Assembly: GCF_900070365.1 (NCBI RefSeq)
Contig: NZ_LN850107.1
Coordinates: 7,341,113-7,405,112, forward strand
Direction of reading: 5' to 3'
Length of the DNA stretch: 64,000 nucleotides
DNA from: Alloactinosynnema sp. L-07
GTDB lineage: Bacteria; Actinomycetota; Actinomycetes; Mycobacteriales; Pseudonocardiaceae
Shown: positions 8,453 to 16,513 of the stretch, piece after piece
Position numbering within the stretch: position 1 is the stretch's first letter
Layout: every line of letters begins with the position of its first letter
Notes under the pieces: generated by a model
Database searches by the model: none
What the model saw: the letters and a program-made list of their open reading frames with translations, nothing else
What the model was told of the DNA's origin: nothing
Translations under genes and position numbers: made by a program

Positions 8453-8526
8453 TGGGGCCGGAGAGACTCGAACTCTCACTGGCACGGACCTAAACCGTGT
8501 GCCTCTGCCAATTGGGCTACGGCCCC
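8453..8526 (-). tRNA. tRNA with anticodon UAG (Leu by anticodon; class I architecture)
   Basis: The minus strand folds into a full cloverleaf. It has a 7-bp acceptor stem (GGGGCCG with CGGCCCC), a D arm, an anticodon stem CACGG/CCGTG around loop TTTAGGT, and a T arm GAGAG–TTCGAGT–CTCTC. The discriminator is A, and CCA is not encoded. Anticodon UAG reads CUA/CUG, that is leucine. The variable region is only 5 nt (CCAGT), whereas bacterial leucine tRNAs normally have a long class II variable arm. The fold is certain; the charged amino acid is inferred from the anticodon. Confidence 0.9.
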
Positions 8527-8643
8527 GCTGTCCGCCGACCACAACGGACAGTGTGGGGACAGCCTATCGGCGTGGCCCGTGCGCGGTGCGGGTGGCCGGT
8601 GATCTAACGTGGTGGCGCAGGTTGGCTGCATCGAGGAGGACAC

Positions 8644-8865
8644 GTGGCCCGCGACCCTGACACCATCCAGCGCGAGATCGAGCAGGCGCGGGACGCGCTG
8701 GCGTCGACGTTGGACCAGCTGGGCACCAAGGCGAGCCCGAAGCGGTTGGTGGACAACGCCAAGAACAGCGCGCGCTCGAAGTTCGATGAGCCCAAGGTGA
8801 AGTACGCGCTCATCGGGGTTGGTGTGCTCGTCGGCCTGTTGGTCGTGCGCAGGCTGTTCCGCTAG
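8644..8865 (+). CDS. DUF3618 family small membrane protein
   Basis: This 73-residue protein starts at GTG 8644. The N-terminal half (RDPDTIQREIEQARDALASTLDQLGTKASP) matches the DUF3618 pattern, and a C-terminal transmembrane helix follows (about residues 55–70). The role of the family is unknown. It ends at 8865, abutting the convergent gene's stop at 8866. Confidence 0.85.
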   Translation: MARDPDTIQREIEQARDALASTLDQLGTKASPKRLVDNAKNSARSKFDEPKVKYALIGVGVLVGLLVVRRLFR

Positions 8866-9168
8866 TCAGGCCATGGCGGACGGGGCGGTGGGTTTCTCCG
8901 CCGCGTCCGCCACCGGGATTTCCCTCGGCTCGGTCCCCAGCCGGGCGGTCAGGTAGGCGGCGGTGAAGTTCACCGCGTCGCCTTCCAGCATGTGGACGAT
9001 GGTGAGTGGTTCCTCGTTGGGGGCCATCTTCGCCGCGAGCTGGTCCGCGCGGTCCCGGGCGGCGATGAGACCTGGGGCCGTCGCCTTGAGGGTCTTGCCT
9101 CGGCAGGTCACCTCGATCTTCCAGTCGTCGCCATCCGGTGTGTAGTTCGCCTGGATCGGCTCGAACAT
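8866..9168 (-). CDS. Conserved-looking hypothetical protein (100 aa)
   Basis: The ATG at 9168 gives MFEPIQANYTPDGDDWKIEV. The protein has a short beta-rich N-terminal half and a helical part rich in Ala, Arg and Asp, with LEGDAVNFTAAYLTARLG near the C terminus. I chose this start because the in-frame extension to 9207 is Arg/Gly-rich and lacks a ribosome site. The family is not recognised. There is no signal peptide or membrane segment. Confidence 0.6.
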   Translation of the reverse strand: MFEPIQANYTPDGDDWKIEVTCRGKTLKATAPGLIAARDRADQLAAKMAPNEEPLTIVHMLEGDAVNFTAAYLTARLGTEPREIPVADAAEKPTAPSAMA

Positions 9169-9281
9169 GGTGAATCCACCCCTCGCTCGCCCTGTGCGTT
9201 CGCCCAATTGGACGTCATTTCACGCCCGAATGGCACCCGCTAGCAGCGAGAATTTCATCGGACAGCCCCCACATGGGGTAT

Positions 9282-9893
9282 TTATAGCTCCATAACAGCG
9301 TCGCTGACGCCGCGCCAGAGCACTGTGAGCAGTTGTTCGGCGGCCTCGACGGCGGTGACCTGGTCCTGGCTGACGTACCAGATCGACAGGCGCTCGCAGG
9401 CGCCGACGACGATCTGGGCCAGCATCTCCAGCTCGGTCGGGGACTTGTCCGGGAGGAACGCGGCGAACATGGCGGCGTCGAGCTCGACCTGTTCGCGGCG
9501 GATGGCCTCGATCTCGTCGATGGCGCCGGTGCCCGCCAACGCCACCTCGTTGCGCACCATCATCGCCCACGACCGGCGGCGGGAGTCGGCGAACTGGAAG
9601 AAGGCGACCAGGCCCCGGCGCAGCGCGTCCTGCGCGCTGGTGGCGCCGATGACGGCCTGGGTGGCGGTCTCGGCCAGCTCGGTCCGCGCCGCGCGGATGC
9701 AGGCCACGAGCAGGCCGTCCTTGGAACCGAAGTACTCGTAGATCATCGGCTTGGAGACCCCGCAGCGCTCCGCGATCTCGTCCATCGAGGCGGCCGCGTA
9801 GCCGCGCTCGGCGAAGATCTCCTCGGCGACGCACATCATCTGCCGCTCGCGTTCGGCTCGCGGCATTCTGCGCTTGCGCTCGGTGACAGTCAC
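9282..9893 (-). CDS. TetR-family transcriptional repressor
   Basis: This 203-residue protein has an N-terminal helix-turn-helix at about residues 20–65 (MMCVAEEIFAERGYAAASMDEIAERCGVSKPMIYEYFGSKD, the classic TetR pattern). An all-helical ligand domain follows. It is divergent from the monooxygenase gene across an 80-bp gap that holds nested inverted repeats, so it probably controls that gene and itself. The inducer is unknown. Confidence 0.92.
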   Translation of the reverse strand: MTVTERKRRMPRAERERQMMCVAEEIFAERGYAAASMDEIAERCGVSKPMIYEYFGSKDGLLVACIRAARTELAETATQAVIGATSAQDALRRGLVAFFQFADSRRRSWAMMVRNEVALAGTGAIDEIEAIRREQVELDAAMFAAFLPDKSPTELEMLAQIVVGACERLSIWYVSQDQVTAVEAAEQLLTVLWRGVSDAVMEL

Positions 9894-9903
9894 AGATTGA
9901 CTC

Positions 9904-9944
9904 TACCGCAAGTAACCTACTCCAAGTAGGCTGGACTCGCGGTA
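9904..9944. promoter_or_regulatory. Candidate TetR operator in the divergent promoter
   Basis: The intergenic region holds two nested inverted repeats. The inner one is CCTACT-CCA-AGTAGG at 9916-9930; the outer one is TACCGC (9904-9909) with GCGGTA (9939-9944). Position between a tetR gene and its divergent target is typical for a TetR operator. Function is inferred. Confidence 0.6.
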
Positions 9945-9973
9945 ACACCAACGAGCGCATGGAGGATCGACCG

Positions 9974-11488
9974 ATGGGCAAGCTCATCCACACCGGTGTG
10001 GTGATCGTCGGGACCGGTTTCTCCGGTATGGGCATGGCGATCCAGCTGCGCAAGGACGGCCGGGACGACTTCGTGGTGCTGGAGAAGGCCCACGACTTCG
10101 GCGGCACCTGGCGTGACAACACCTACCCGGGCTGCGCCTGCGACATCCAGTCCCACATGTACTCGTTCTCCTTCGAGCAGAAGCCCGACTGGTCGCGCTC
10201 GTTCGCCCCGCAGGCCGAGATCTGGGAGTACATGCGCGGCGTCGCCCAGAAGTGGGGCCTGCGCCGGTACACCACCTTCGGCGTCGAGGTCACCGGCGCG
10301 CGTTGGGACGCCGAGGAGAGCCGCTGGTACGTCACCACCGCGGGTGGGGACACCTACGTCGGCCAGTACCTGGTCGCGGGCATCGGCGCGCTGCACCTGC
10401 CGTCGATCCCCGAGCTGCCCGGCATCGAGGACTTCGAGGGCAAGACGTTCCACTCGGCGCAGTGGGACCACGACTACGACCTCACTGGCAAGAAGGTCGC
10501 CGTCATCGGCACCGGCGCCAGCGCGATCCAGTTCGTGCCGGAGATCGCCCCACAGGTCGCCGAACTGACCCTGTTCCAGCGGACGCCGCCGTGGGTCATG
10601 CCCAAACCCGACCACGCCATCGCGCCGTGGGCCCAGACCATGTTCGCCCGCGTCCCGGGCGCGCAGCGCGGCTACCGCAACTTCTTGTACTGGCTCAACG
10701 AGGTCCGCGCGGTCGGCTTCAACGGCCACCAGGGCATCCTCAAGTACGCCTCGAAGCTGGCGGCCTGGAACATCCGCCGCGCGGTCAAGGACCCGGCCCT
10801 GGCGCGCAAGCTGACCCCGGACTACGTCATGGGCTGCAAGCGCGTGCTGGTGTCCAACAACTACTACCCGACGTTCAACCGCCCCAACGTCGGCCTCGAC
10901 ACCGAGGGCGTCGCCGAGGTCCGCGCGAACAGCGTCGTGGGCCGCGACGGCCGCGAACACGAGGTCGACGCGATCATCTACGGCACCGGCTTCCACGTCA
11001 CCGACGCGTTCGACTACCTCGACATCACCGGCGTCGACGGCCGTGACCTGGCCAAGCAGTGGTCGGAGAACGGCATCGCCACGCACAACGGCATCAACGT
11101 CACCGGCTTCCCGAACCTGTTCTTCCTGCTCGGCCCGAACACCGGCCTCGGCCACAACTCGGTCGTGTTCATGATCGAGTCCCAGATCCGCTACGTCGCC
11201 GACGCGATGAAGCTGGTCAAGCGGCACAACGCCGACGCCATCGACGTCCGCGAGACCGCGCAGGAGGAGTTCAACCAGGAGATCCAGCGCAAACTCGCCG
11301 ACGGCGTCTGGACCCAGGGCGGCTGCCAGAGCTGGTACCTCGACGCGAAGGGTGTCAACCGGACCATTTGGCCCGGGTTCACGTGGCGCTACTGGCTGCG
11401 GACCCGGCAGGTGGACCCGGCGCACTTCGAGCTGATCACCCGCGGCAAGGTCGCGGGCAAGCGCACCCCGGTCGCGGCAGGCCGCTAG
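9974..11488 (+). CDS. Flavin-containing monooxygenase, Baeyer-Villiger type
   Basis: This 504-residue FAD/NADPH enzyme would insert oxygen next to a carbonyl or oxidise a heteroatom. The FAD-binding GTGFSGMG lies at about residues 13–20, the fingerprint FEGKTFHSAQW (FxGxxxHxxxW) at about 154–165, and the NADPH Rossmann motif GTGASA follows. I prefer ATG 9974 to the in-frame ATG 9959 because GGAGG at 9961-9965 is well placed for it. Divergent tetR and the operator between them suggest substrate-induced expression. Confidence 0.9.
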   Translation: MGKLIHTGVVIVGTGFSGMGMAIQLRKDGRDDFVVLEKAHDFGGTWRDNTYPGCACDIQSHMYSFSFEQKPDWSRSFAPQAEIWEYMRGVAQKWGLRRYTTFGVEVTGARWDAEESRWYVTTAGGDTYVGQYLVAGIGALHLPSIPELPGIEDFEGKTFHSAQWDHDYDLTGKKVAVIGTGASAIQFVPEIAPQVAELTLFQRTPPWVMPKPDHAIAPWAQTMFARVPGAQRGYRNFLYWLNEVRAVGFNGHQGILKYASKLAAWNIRRAVKDPALARKLTPDYVMGCKRVLVSNNYYPTFNRPNVGLDTEGVAEVRANSVVGRDGREHEVDAIIYGTGFHVTDAFDYLDITGVDGRDLAKQWSENGIATHNGINVTGFPNLFFLLGPNTGLGHNSVVFMIESQIRYVADAMKLVKRHNADAIDVRETAQEEFNQEIQRKLADGVWTQGGCQSWYLDAKGVNRTIWPGFTWRYWLRTRQVDPAHFELITRGKVAGKRTPVAAGR

Positions 11489-11549
11489 ACAACGCCTGCA
11501 AGCACCTGGTGGGCGGACTCGGCCGGGTCGACCGCCAGCGTTAGGACTG

Positions 11550-11589
11550 ACATCGGCCCGTCACCCCCCCTCGGGTGGCGGGCCGATGT
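11550..11589. terminator. Strong hairpin between convergent genes
   Basis: ACATCGGCCCGTCACC pairs with GGTGGCGGGCCGATGT, a 16-bp stem with one G·T pair and an 8-nt loop. It lies between the monooxygenase stop and the convergent HTH gene. No T tract is present, as is usual in actinomycete terminators. It probably serves both genes. Confidence 0.7.
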
Positions 11590-11616
11590 GACCACGTCGT
11601 ACGGGCGAGTCGCGGG

Positions 11617-12099
11617 TCAGGGGCCAGGCGGGCTGCGCAGGGCGGTCAGGCGGCCGACCAGGGTCATCGTGTCCAGGCCGCACAGTTCGGCCATCCGCTC
11701 GATCGCCGAGATGTCCAGATGGACCTCCGCGGGCGCGGGCCCGGTGTGCTCGGCCAGACGTTCAGCCGCCCACCGGCGCAGTGGCATCAGGTCTTGGGCC
11801 TGGTGGCGCACGATGGTTCGCAGGTCGACCTTGATCCCGCCGAGCGCCTTCCCCGCGAACACGCGGTCGTGGACCCGCGCCATCAGGTCGTGCGGGTGTT
11901 CCTCCAGGGCTAAACAGATCTCCACGAAGCGCACCACCGAGCACTGGCGGGTGCCGAGTTCGTAGGTGGCGAGGGTTTGCAGGGAGATTTCGCTCTGGAG
12001 CCTGCCGTTGAGATCCTTGCGGGTCCATCCCCGTTGCTTGCGCAGCCGTCGGATCTCGTCGCCGAGTACCCGCTGATAGGTCACCGCGTCGATCCGCAC
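11617..12099 (-). CDS. HTH (XRE-type) transcriptional regulator
   Basis: This 160-residue protein has an XRE helix-turn-helix at about residues 10–65 (LGDEIRRLRKQRGWTRKDL, then LQTLATYELGTRQ). A C-terminal region of about 90 residues contains DLRTIVRHQAQDLMPLRRWA and a second amphipathic helix. The GTG start at 12099 has AAGGGG upstream at normal spacing. Targets are unknown. Confidence 0.8.
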   Translation of the reverse strand: MRIDAVTYQRVLGDEIRRLRKQRGWTRKDLNGRLQSEISLQTLATYELGTRQCSVVRFVEICLALEEHPHDLMARVHDRVFAGKALGGIKVDLRTIVRHQAQDLMPLRRWAAERLAEHTGPAPAEVHLDISAIERMAELCGLDTMTLVGRLTALRSPPGP

Positions 12100-12202
12100 A
12101 GTTCGCCCCTTGGTCGTGGTTCCGCATAGGTGGAAGGGACGAACGTCGGTTGTCTGACGCGAAAAGACGCCAACGTTCTCGAAGTTGGGCCGAATGGGTG
12201 AA

Positions 12203-13849
12203 CTAGTTGACGCAGGCGACCTGCGAGGGCTGGGCCAGACCGTTCAGGCGGACCATGGGGTCGCCGGTCAGCCGCTGGCCTGCCTGGGGGAAGTCCTTGC
12301 CGATGAGCACGGTGACCTTCCCCTTCCCGAGGTTCGCGTCCTCCTCGATCAGGAACGTCCCGTCGAGGGCGCCCGCGACGGCCTCGCCCGCGGGTTTGTC
12401 GCCGCGGGCGTAGCGGATGACGGTTTTGGCCCTGGCGGCGGCGTTGCCGGTTTCCCCGGTCTTGAAGCCCTGGCCGGTCAGCGAGTCGGCGACCTCGGCG
12501 GCCAGGCCGGTGCGGCCGGAGCCGTTGAGCACGGTCACCGTCGGCTTCGCCGCCTGGGTTGGCTCACTTTGGCCGCTGCTGCTCGCGCCGGAAGACGGCT
12601 GCGCGCCGCCGGTGAGGATGCCCCCGACGAACTTGCGCACGTCGGTGGGGTCGACCTGGATCGCCGAGCCGTCGGAGGGGGTTTCCAGATCGATGCGGCC
12701 GTGCGGGATGGTCTGGAACGAGAGGTTGCCGCCGGTGAAGCCCATCATCTGCTGGGCGAAGCGCATGACGTCCCAGTTCTTGTCCAGCACGACCGACTTC
12801 TTGATCGCCTCCTGCAGCTTCCCCAGCGACTCCGACCCGGGGACCAGCAGGTCCTTGGAAAGGATCTTCTTGGCCATGCCGTTCATGAAGGTCTGCTGAC
12901 GCGTGATGCGGTCGATATCGCCGTTGGCCAGCCCGTGCCGCTGCCGGACGAAGGCCAACGCGGGCGCGCCGGAGAGGTTTTGCTGGCCGGCGGGGAAGTT
13001 GGCGCCGGAGTACGGGTCCTTGACGGCCTTGTTCAGGCACACGTCGATGCCGCCGATGGCGTTGGTGATGTCGTAGAAGCCGAGCAGGTTGACCTCGGCG
13101 TAGTGGTCGATCTTGGCGCCGGTCAGTTTCTCGACGGTGGCGATCAGCTTCTTGCCGCCCTCGACGTTGGACTGGACCTCCAGGTCACGGCCCTGCACGC
13201 CGCTCTTCCGCAACCGTTCGAGGGAGTCCAGCTTCTCCCGCGCGTAGGCCGAGTTGATCTTGTGTTTGCCGAAGCCGGGGATGTCGACGTACGAGTCGCG
13301 GGGGATCGAGACACCGACCGCCTTCCCGCCGTCGTTCGGGATGCGGATCATGATCAGCGTGTCGGTGTTGATCACGCCCTCGGCCTTGCCCGCGTTGAGC
13401 ATCGCGAGCTGCTCCTTCGACAGCGGGTTGCCCTGGGCGTCGGTCCGGCTGTCCATGCCGACCATGAGGATGTCGACCGCGCCGTCAGCGGGCTTCTCGC
13501 CGGTGTCCTCGGTGAAGTCACCGGTGTTGAGTCCGTCGGCGAAGTCGTCGACGAGCTGGGAGTAGTAGCCCGTGGCGAACAGGACCAAGACCGAGAGCAG
13601 GGCGAGGAAGACCTTCCCGCCGACCATCTTCTGCTTGGGCTTCGCCTTGGCCGCGGGCCTGCGGGTCTGGGGCCGGGGGCGGCGGACCGGGGCCGCGGCC
13701 TTGTCGGCGATGCGCTCGGTCGGCGCGGAGTGGTGGGGCCTGCCGGTGATCCTCGGCTGGGCCGGGCGTTCCGTGGTCGACGTGCGCGCCGGAGTGGGCC
13801 TGCCCTGGCCCGCGCGACTCGCTGACCTCGGCGGCGGCCGGTACTCCAC
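12203..13849 (-). CDS. LytR-CpsA-Psr (LCP) family cell-wall ligase with LytR_C domain
   Basis: This 548-residue protein has a Pro/Arg-rich cytoplasmic N terminus (about 1–72), one transmembrane helix (about 77–95), and an extracellular LCP domain (about 125–390). The LCP domain shows VDILMVGMDSRTD, the Arg-Asp pair SIPRDSYVDIP and the FVRQRHG motif. A C-terminal LytR_C domain (about 440–530, TVTVLNGSGRTGLA) follows. LCP enzymes transfer polyprenyl-linked glycopolymers onto peptidoglycan; in mycolata they attach arabinogalactan. A good ribosome site (GGAGGGAG) precedes the GTG start. It ends in two residues after a Cys (VACVN). Confidence 0.92.
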   Translation of the reverse strand: MEYRPPPRSASRAGQGRPTPARTSTTERPAQPRITGRPHHSAPTERIADKAAAPVRRPRPQTRRPAAKAKPKQKMVGGKVFLALLSVLVLFATGYYSQLVDDFADGLNTGDFTEDTGEKPADGAVDILMVGMDSRTDAQGNPLSKEQLAMLNAGKAEGVINTDTLIMIRIPNDGGKAVGVSIPRDSYVDIPGFGKHKINSAYAREKLDSLERLRKSGVQGRDLEVQSNVEGGKKLIATVEKLTGAKIDHYAEVNLLGFYDITNAIGGIDVCLNKAVKDPYSGANFPAGQQNLSGAPALAFVRQRHGLANGDIDRITRQQTFMNGMAKKILSKDLLVPGSESLGKLQEAIKKSVVLDKNWDVMRFAQQMMGFTGGNLSFQTIPHGRIDLETPSDGSAIQVDPTDVRKFVGGILTGGAQPSSGASSSGQSEPTQAAKPTVTVLNGSGRTGLAAEVADSLTGQGFKTGETGNAAARAKTVIRYARGDKPAGEAVAGALDGTFLIEEDANLGKGKVTVLIGKDFPQAGQRLTGDPMVRLNGLAQPSQVACVN

Positions 13850-13952
13850 GCTTGCTCCCTCCGGTCGCGCAGGCGCACTGATGACACTTATAGGACGCCG
13901 TAAAGCCTCCCCAGGTTGTTTCTAGCGTGTCATACCGGCCGGGTGGGCCCGG

Positions 13953-16202
13953 TCATGGCACGGCCTCGGCGGCGGCCAACTGGTCGCCGCGCGCCGCTGA
14001 CCTGCGAGGAAGCGCGACCATCCGGCATGCGGCCACTCCGAGTGCCACAGCGGTGGTGGTGACGTGGACCACGACCCCGGTGGTGCCCGGCGTGGTGATC
14101 ACCGGCGGTACGCACGCCACGGCGGTCATCAGCCACGGCCACGGTGTGGACGTCGTGCCGATCCGCACCGAGTGCAGCAGGTACCAGCCCAGCAGCAGAT
14201 GGATGATGCTCGCCATCGGCTCCAGCGGGAAGCCCAGCAGCACCGGGGTCTGGTGGGTGCCGGTGAGCCCGGTCACGGCGAACCCGAGGATGCCCGCGGC
14301 GCCGTACCCGGTGCCGAGCGCGGCGGCGAGCGCGTCCCGGCGCGCGGTGGCCCGGGTCCGGTCGGCGACGACGTCCGGGTCCAGTGTCGAACGCCACTCG
14401 AACAGCACGAACACCAGCGCGGTGGGCACGCCGAGCAGGGCAAGCGCCAGCAGGCTGCGCGGCTGGGCCAGCCAGTCGACCGCGGTGGTCGGCAGGCCCG
14501 CGTGCCGGGCGGCGCCGATGATCCCGGCCAGCATCAGCACCGCGCACAGGAAGACGAGATAGACCGTCATCGGCGCCGCCCTGACGAAGCGCGCCGCCCG
14601 GGCAGGCGCGCTCGTGGCCACCGCCCGGATGCCCGCGGGACCCGGCATGGCGATCAGACACACGTGCGTGATCCCGATCAGCAGCACGCCGGTCGCCCAG
14701 GGCATGAGGCCGGGATCGGCCATGAGCAGCGGCGACAGGCCGCCCGCGGTGGTCAGCGAGATCAAGGTCGCCACCGCGGCCACCGCGCCGCCGATCAGGA
14801 AACGCGGGTGGATCCGCCCGCCCTCGGTGTAGTGGAGGGCGAGCTGGCCGAAGAACACCGCGAGGACCACGGTCGCCGCCGGGCCCGCGCCCACCGCGTC
14901 CAGCGCGGCCACAAGGCCCGCCTGGGTGACCGGGGTGGCGATCGGGGCCTGTTCGTGCAGCCACAGCATCGCCGGGGTGACGGCGACGACGAGCAGGTAG
15001 AGGGCCAAGAGCAACAGTGGGCCGACGACGAGCCTGCCGACCGTGCCGACCGCTTCCGAGGGCACCCGCAGCAGGTCGAGCGAGAGCGGGAGCACGAGCC
15101 ACGCGGTGAGGAAGGCCAGGACCGGGCGGATCAGCCAGCACATTCGGCCCGCCAGATAGCCGCCGTACCCGGTCCCGTTCGCGACCGCCGCGCGCCAGGC
15201 GACGAGGTTGGCGTGGCCGCCCGCGAAGAAGAAGAGGGGAGCCAGCTGCAGCAGCCAGGTCACCGGCCAGAGGTCGGCCGCCGGGGTACCGAGCATCGGT
15301 GCGATAGCCAGGACGGACTCGGCCACGACGACTCCCGCCAGGCTCGCCATCCGCAGGAACGCCAGGTAGGGGCTGTGGCCAGGATCGTGCGGCCCGCCGC
15401 GGTCTCGGTGCCGGGGCCTGCCAACCAGGTCGTCCGGTAGGTCTTCGTCAGGATGCGCCGGGTCGCCGGGGGCACGGTCGGGAACGGCGGGCGGGGTGGA
15501 GTGCGGTGCGCGCCTGGTCCGGCGCAGGATGGGCACCCGCACGACCAGCAGGGCGATCACCACCAGCAGGCCCGCCGTCCAAGCGCCGATCGGCTCGGTG
15601 CGGGGCGGGCCCCAGCGCTGGTGCCACGAGTTGACGACCAGACCGGCGGAGAACAGCGTGGCCACGACCTCGCACGGGCCCGCCGCGCCGCGCGGGTCGC
15701 GGTCGCACTGGGCGTGCATGTCGGCGGACAGGCGGTCGTCGAGGCGCTCGCGGGGGGCCGCGCCGAGGGGCTGGCCCTTGGCCTCGGCGTAGCGGAGCAG
15801 GTCGTAGCCGAGGTCGTGGGCCTGGCAGCCGACCGCGTAGTCCCAGCGGGTGTCGTCGTCGCCCCACGGGGTCGAGCAGCCGCCGCCGACGTGGACCGCG
15901 CGGGTCCCGCCTTCCGGGGCGGGGGCGTGGCCCGCGACGACGCCGGTGACGTCGGTGAAGTCCGCGGGCAGGTGGTCGAGGGGATCGCCCGCGGCTGGGT
16001 CGAGCAGCGCGTCGATGGCGGCGGCGGCCTCGGCGGCGGGGCCCGTCGGCTGGGTCTTGGGGGGCGAGGGGGAGCGGGAGGCGATCACGCCGAAACCGCC
16101 CGCGGCGAGGACGACCAGCACGAACCAGGCCAGGCGCCCGGGCAGCCTGGGATGGGCCCGGCCAAGCGGGCCGGGGTCGGGTCGCGACGGCTTGTTGATC
16201 AT
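13953..16202 (-). CDS. Phospholipase A2-like domain fused to a polytopic membrane protein
   Basis: This 749-residue protein begins at ATG 16202. A transmembrane helix at about 25–45 is followed by an extracytoplasmic domain with GCSTPWGDD and VGCQAHDLGYDLL at about residue 120–135. That His-Asp pattern is the catalytic motif of prokaryotic phospholipase A2. After another helix and a charged linker there are about ten more predicted transmembrane segments with an acyltransferase-3-like look (HANLVAWRAAV, HYTEGGRIHPRFL). The fusion of a secreted lipase-like domain to an integral acyltransferase-like module is unusual. The PLA2 call is fairly sure; the membrane family is less so. Confidence 0.7.
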   Translation of the reverse strand: MINKPSRPDPGPLGRAHPRLPGRLAWFVLVVLAAGGFGVIASRSPSPPKTQPTGPAAEAAAAIDALLDPAAGDPLDHLPADFTDVTGVVAGHAPAPEGGTRAVHVGGGCSTPWGDDDTRWDYAVGCQAHDLGYDLLRYAEAKGQPLGAAPRERLDDRLSADMHAQCDRDPRGAAGPCEVVATLFSAGLVVNSWHQRWGPPRTEPIGAWTAGLLVVIALLVVRVPILRRTRRAPHSTPPAVPDRAPGDPAHPDEDLPDDLVGRPRHRDRGGPHDPGHSPYLAFLRMASLAGVVVAESVLAIAPMLGTPAADLWPVTWLLQLAPLFFFAGGHANLVAWRAAVANGTGYGGYLAGRMCWLIRPVLAFLTAWLVLPLSLDLLRVPSEAVGTVGRLVVGPLLLLALYLLVVAVTPAMLWLHEQAPIATPVTQAGLVAALDAVGAGPAATVVLAVFFGQLALHYTEGGRIHPRFLIGGAVAAVATLISLTTAGGLSPLLMADPGLMPWATGVLLIGITHVCLIAMPGPAGIRAVATSAPARAARFVRAAPMTVYLVFLCAVLMLAGIIGAARHAGLPTTAVDWLAQPRSLLALALLGVPTALVFVLFEWRSTLDPDVVADRTRATARRDALAAALGTGYGAAGILGFAVTGLTGTHQTPVLLGFPLEPMASIIHLLLGWYLLHSVRIGTTSTPWPWLMTAVACVPPVITTPGTTGVVVHVTTTAVALGVAACRMVALPRRSAARGDQLAAAEAVP

Positions 16203-16513
16203 GCTCGACGCGACTGCCTGCGCTGTGCCCCCACTGTGGCAGGTTACCGGTGTGCTCCGACCCGCCGCGCGCTGTGCGCGTGCTGTCCCCCAGCGCGGGG
16301 GCGGTATGGCGCACCCCCAGGGCGCCAGGCCACCCCCCGCACGAAAAACACTACGGGCCGGTCCTGGCACCCGATCTATACCCGGAGGTGCCGGGTACGC
16401 CCCTCCCGTCTAGGGTTCCCACCAGCGAGAATGTCCCGCGAGGATGCACTAGGATTGGCAACCGGCAATTCGCGTGGACGCAGGCGGCAACTCGGTACCG
16501 GGGAGGCGGCGTG

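Noticed and set aside
12185..13825. 546-aa open frame antisense to the LCP gene
   Set aside because: Shadow ORF; the opposite strand encodes a complete LCP–LytR_C protein with signal anchor and ribosome site.
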